Shown here piece by piece: positions 6,435 to 6,772 of a stretch of DNA of 6,772 nt. Source of the stretch: Megamonas sp. UBA1792 (GTDB lineage Bacteria; Bacillota_C; Negativicutes; Selenomonadales; Selenomonadaceae); the NCBI GenBank assembly GCA_002315155.1, contig DCFY01000109.1, forward strand, positions 8,794-15,565, given 5' to 3'. How positions within the stretch are numbered: position 1 is the first letter of the stretch; each line of letters begins with the position of its first letter. Made by a program: the position numbers and the translations under genes. A model generated the notes under the pieces. It was not told the DNA's origin. It made no database searches and saw only the letters and a program-made list of their open reading frames with translations.

Positions 6435-6772
6435 ATGCAGGCTGAATGGCAGAGATTTTGGCAAGAACCAAGAAATAAAGTGCTTTTTCTTGTTCTTTTA
6501 CTGCTTGCCGGATATACAGTTTTTATACAGGTGACCTCGGCGACAACAGATTCTTTGCCGGCGACCGTAGCTAAACAAGGGCATGGAGAGGCACCTGCTG
6601 CTATAGAAAAGCAAGGAGAACCGGAGCGGGTAAAGGGAGCAGAAAGAGCGGAAAAAAATATTGTATTGCAGGACCCGTTTCACATACAGCATGGCACAAG
6701 ACAGAAGGCTGCAACACCTTTTGTCAGGATCGAACCGGTTGTAAAACATGAGCAGACAAGACTGATTGAAGG
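6435..6772 (+). CDS. Membrane-anchored protein of unknown function, 3' end missing (possibly GspC/PilP-like)
   Basis: An open frame runs from the ATG at 6435 to the window edge, giving 112 codons with no stop. GGGAGG (6422-6427) lies 7 bases before the ATG, a strong site that fixes the start. Residues 16-33 form one hydrophobic helix after a short mixed-charge N-terminus (MQAEWQRFWQEPRNK), so it is a signal anchor or uncleaved signal. Residues 34-74 are a polar linker rich in Ala, Glu, Lys and Gly. A short motif LQDPFHI (78-84) begins a more ordered part. A short N-terminal tail, one helix, a linker and a DPF motif recall inner-membrane pilus or type II secretion components such as GspC and PilP, but this is a resemblance of layout only and I do not name the gene. 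It follows the isomerase terminator by 47 bases and may head a new operon; only a weak promoter (TTGTCT at 6386, TATTCC at 6409) is visible. Confidence 0.7.
   Translation, partial: MQAEWQRFWQEPRNKVLFLVLLLLAGYTVFIQVTSATTDSLPATVAKQGHGEAPAAIEKQGEPERVKGAERAEKNIVLQDPFHIQHGTRQKAATPFVRIEPVVKHEQTRLIE

Overview
The window carries ordinary chromosomal genes, nearly all on the + strand, and looks like a Gram-negative, low-to-middling GC member of the Firmicutes, most likely Negativicutes (a Selenomonas/Anaerovibrio/Pectinatus-like anaerobe). That placement is inference. Strong AGGAGG-type ribosome sites and a GtaB/GalU-type enzyme look firmicute, while the ElyC-type envelope protein and a CpsG-like phosphomannomutase look diderm. 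No RNA gene, CRISPR array, insertion sequence or sign of recent transfer was seen.

Layout. Bases 1-50 hold the first codons of an unidentified gene on the - strand. A short divergent intergenic stretch (51-197) follows, with an AT-rich -10-like site and a hairpin. Next come two + strand genes spaced like an operon: an ElyC/SanA/YdcF-type (DUF218) membrane protein (198-953) and a 12-helix MATE-family transporter (991-2346). They end at a long perfect hairpin terminator (2366-2399). A second pair follows: a phosphomannomutase/phosphoglucomutase (2453-3805) and UTP-glucose-1-phosphate uridylyltransferase (3837-4748). Glucose-6-phosphate isomerase (4888-6339) has its own near-consensus promoter (4788-4816) and a clear terminator (6352-6387). 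The last gene (6435 to the window end, incomplete) encodes a protein with one N-terminal membrane segment and a polar linker; it may be a GspC/PilP-like pilus or secretion component, but this is not established.

How the genes fit together. The isomerase links fructose-6-P and glucose-6-P. The mutase can make mannose-1-P and, if bifunctional, glucose-1-P. The uridylyltransferase turns glucose-1-P into UDP-glucose. The three genes therefore form a short route from central sugar phosphates to nucleotide-sugar precursors of envelope polysaccharide, next to an envelope-biogenesis-type protein. I saw no convincing new biological system. The items most worth checking are unusual residues at conserved sites in the isomerase and the uridylyltransferase, a hairpin with a tiny open frame ahead of the first operon, and the unidentified genes at both edges.
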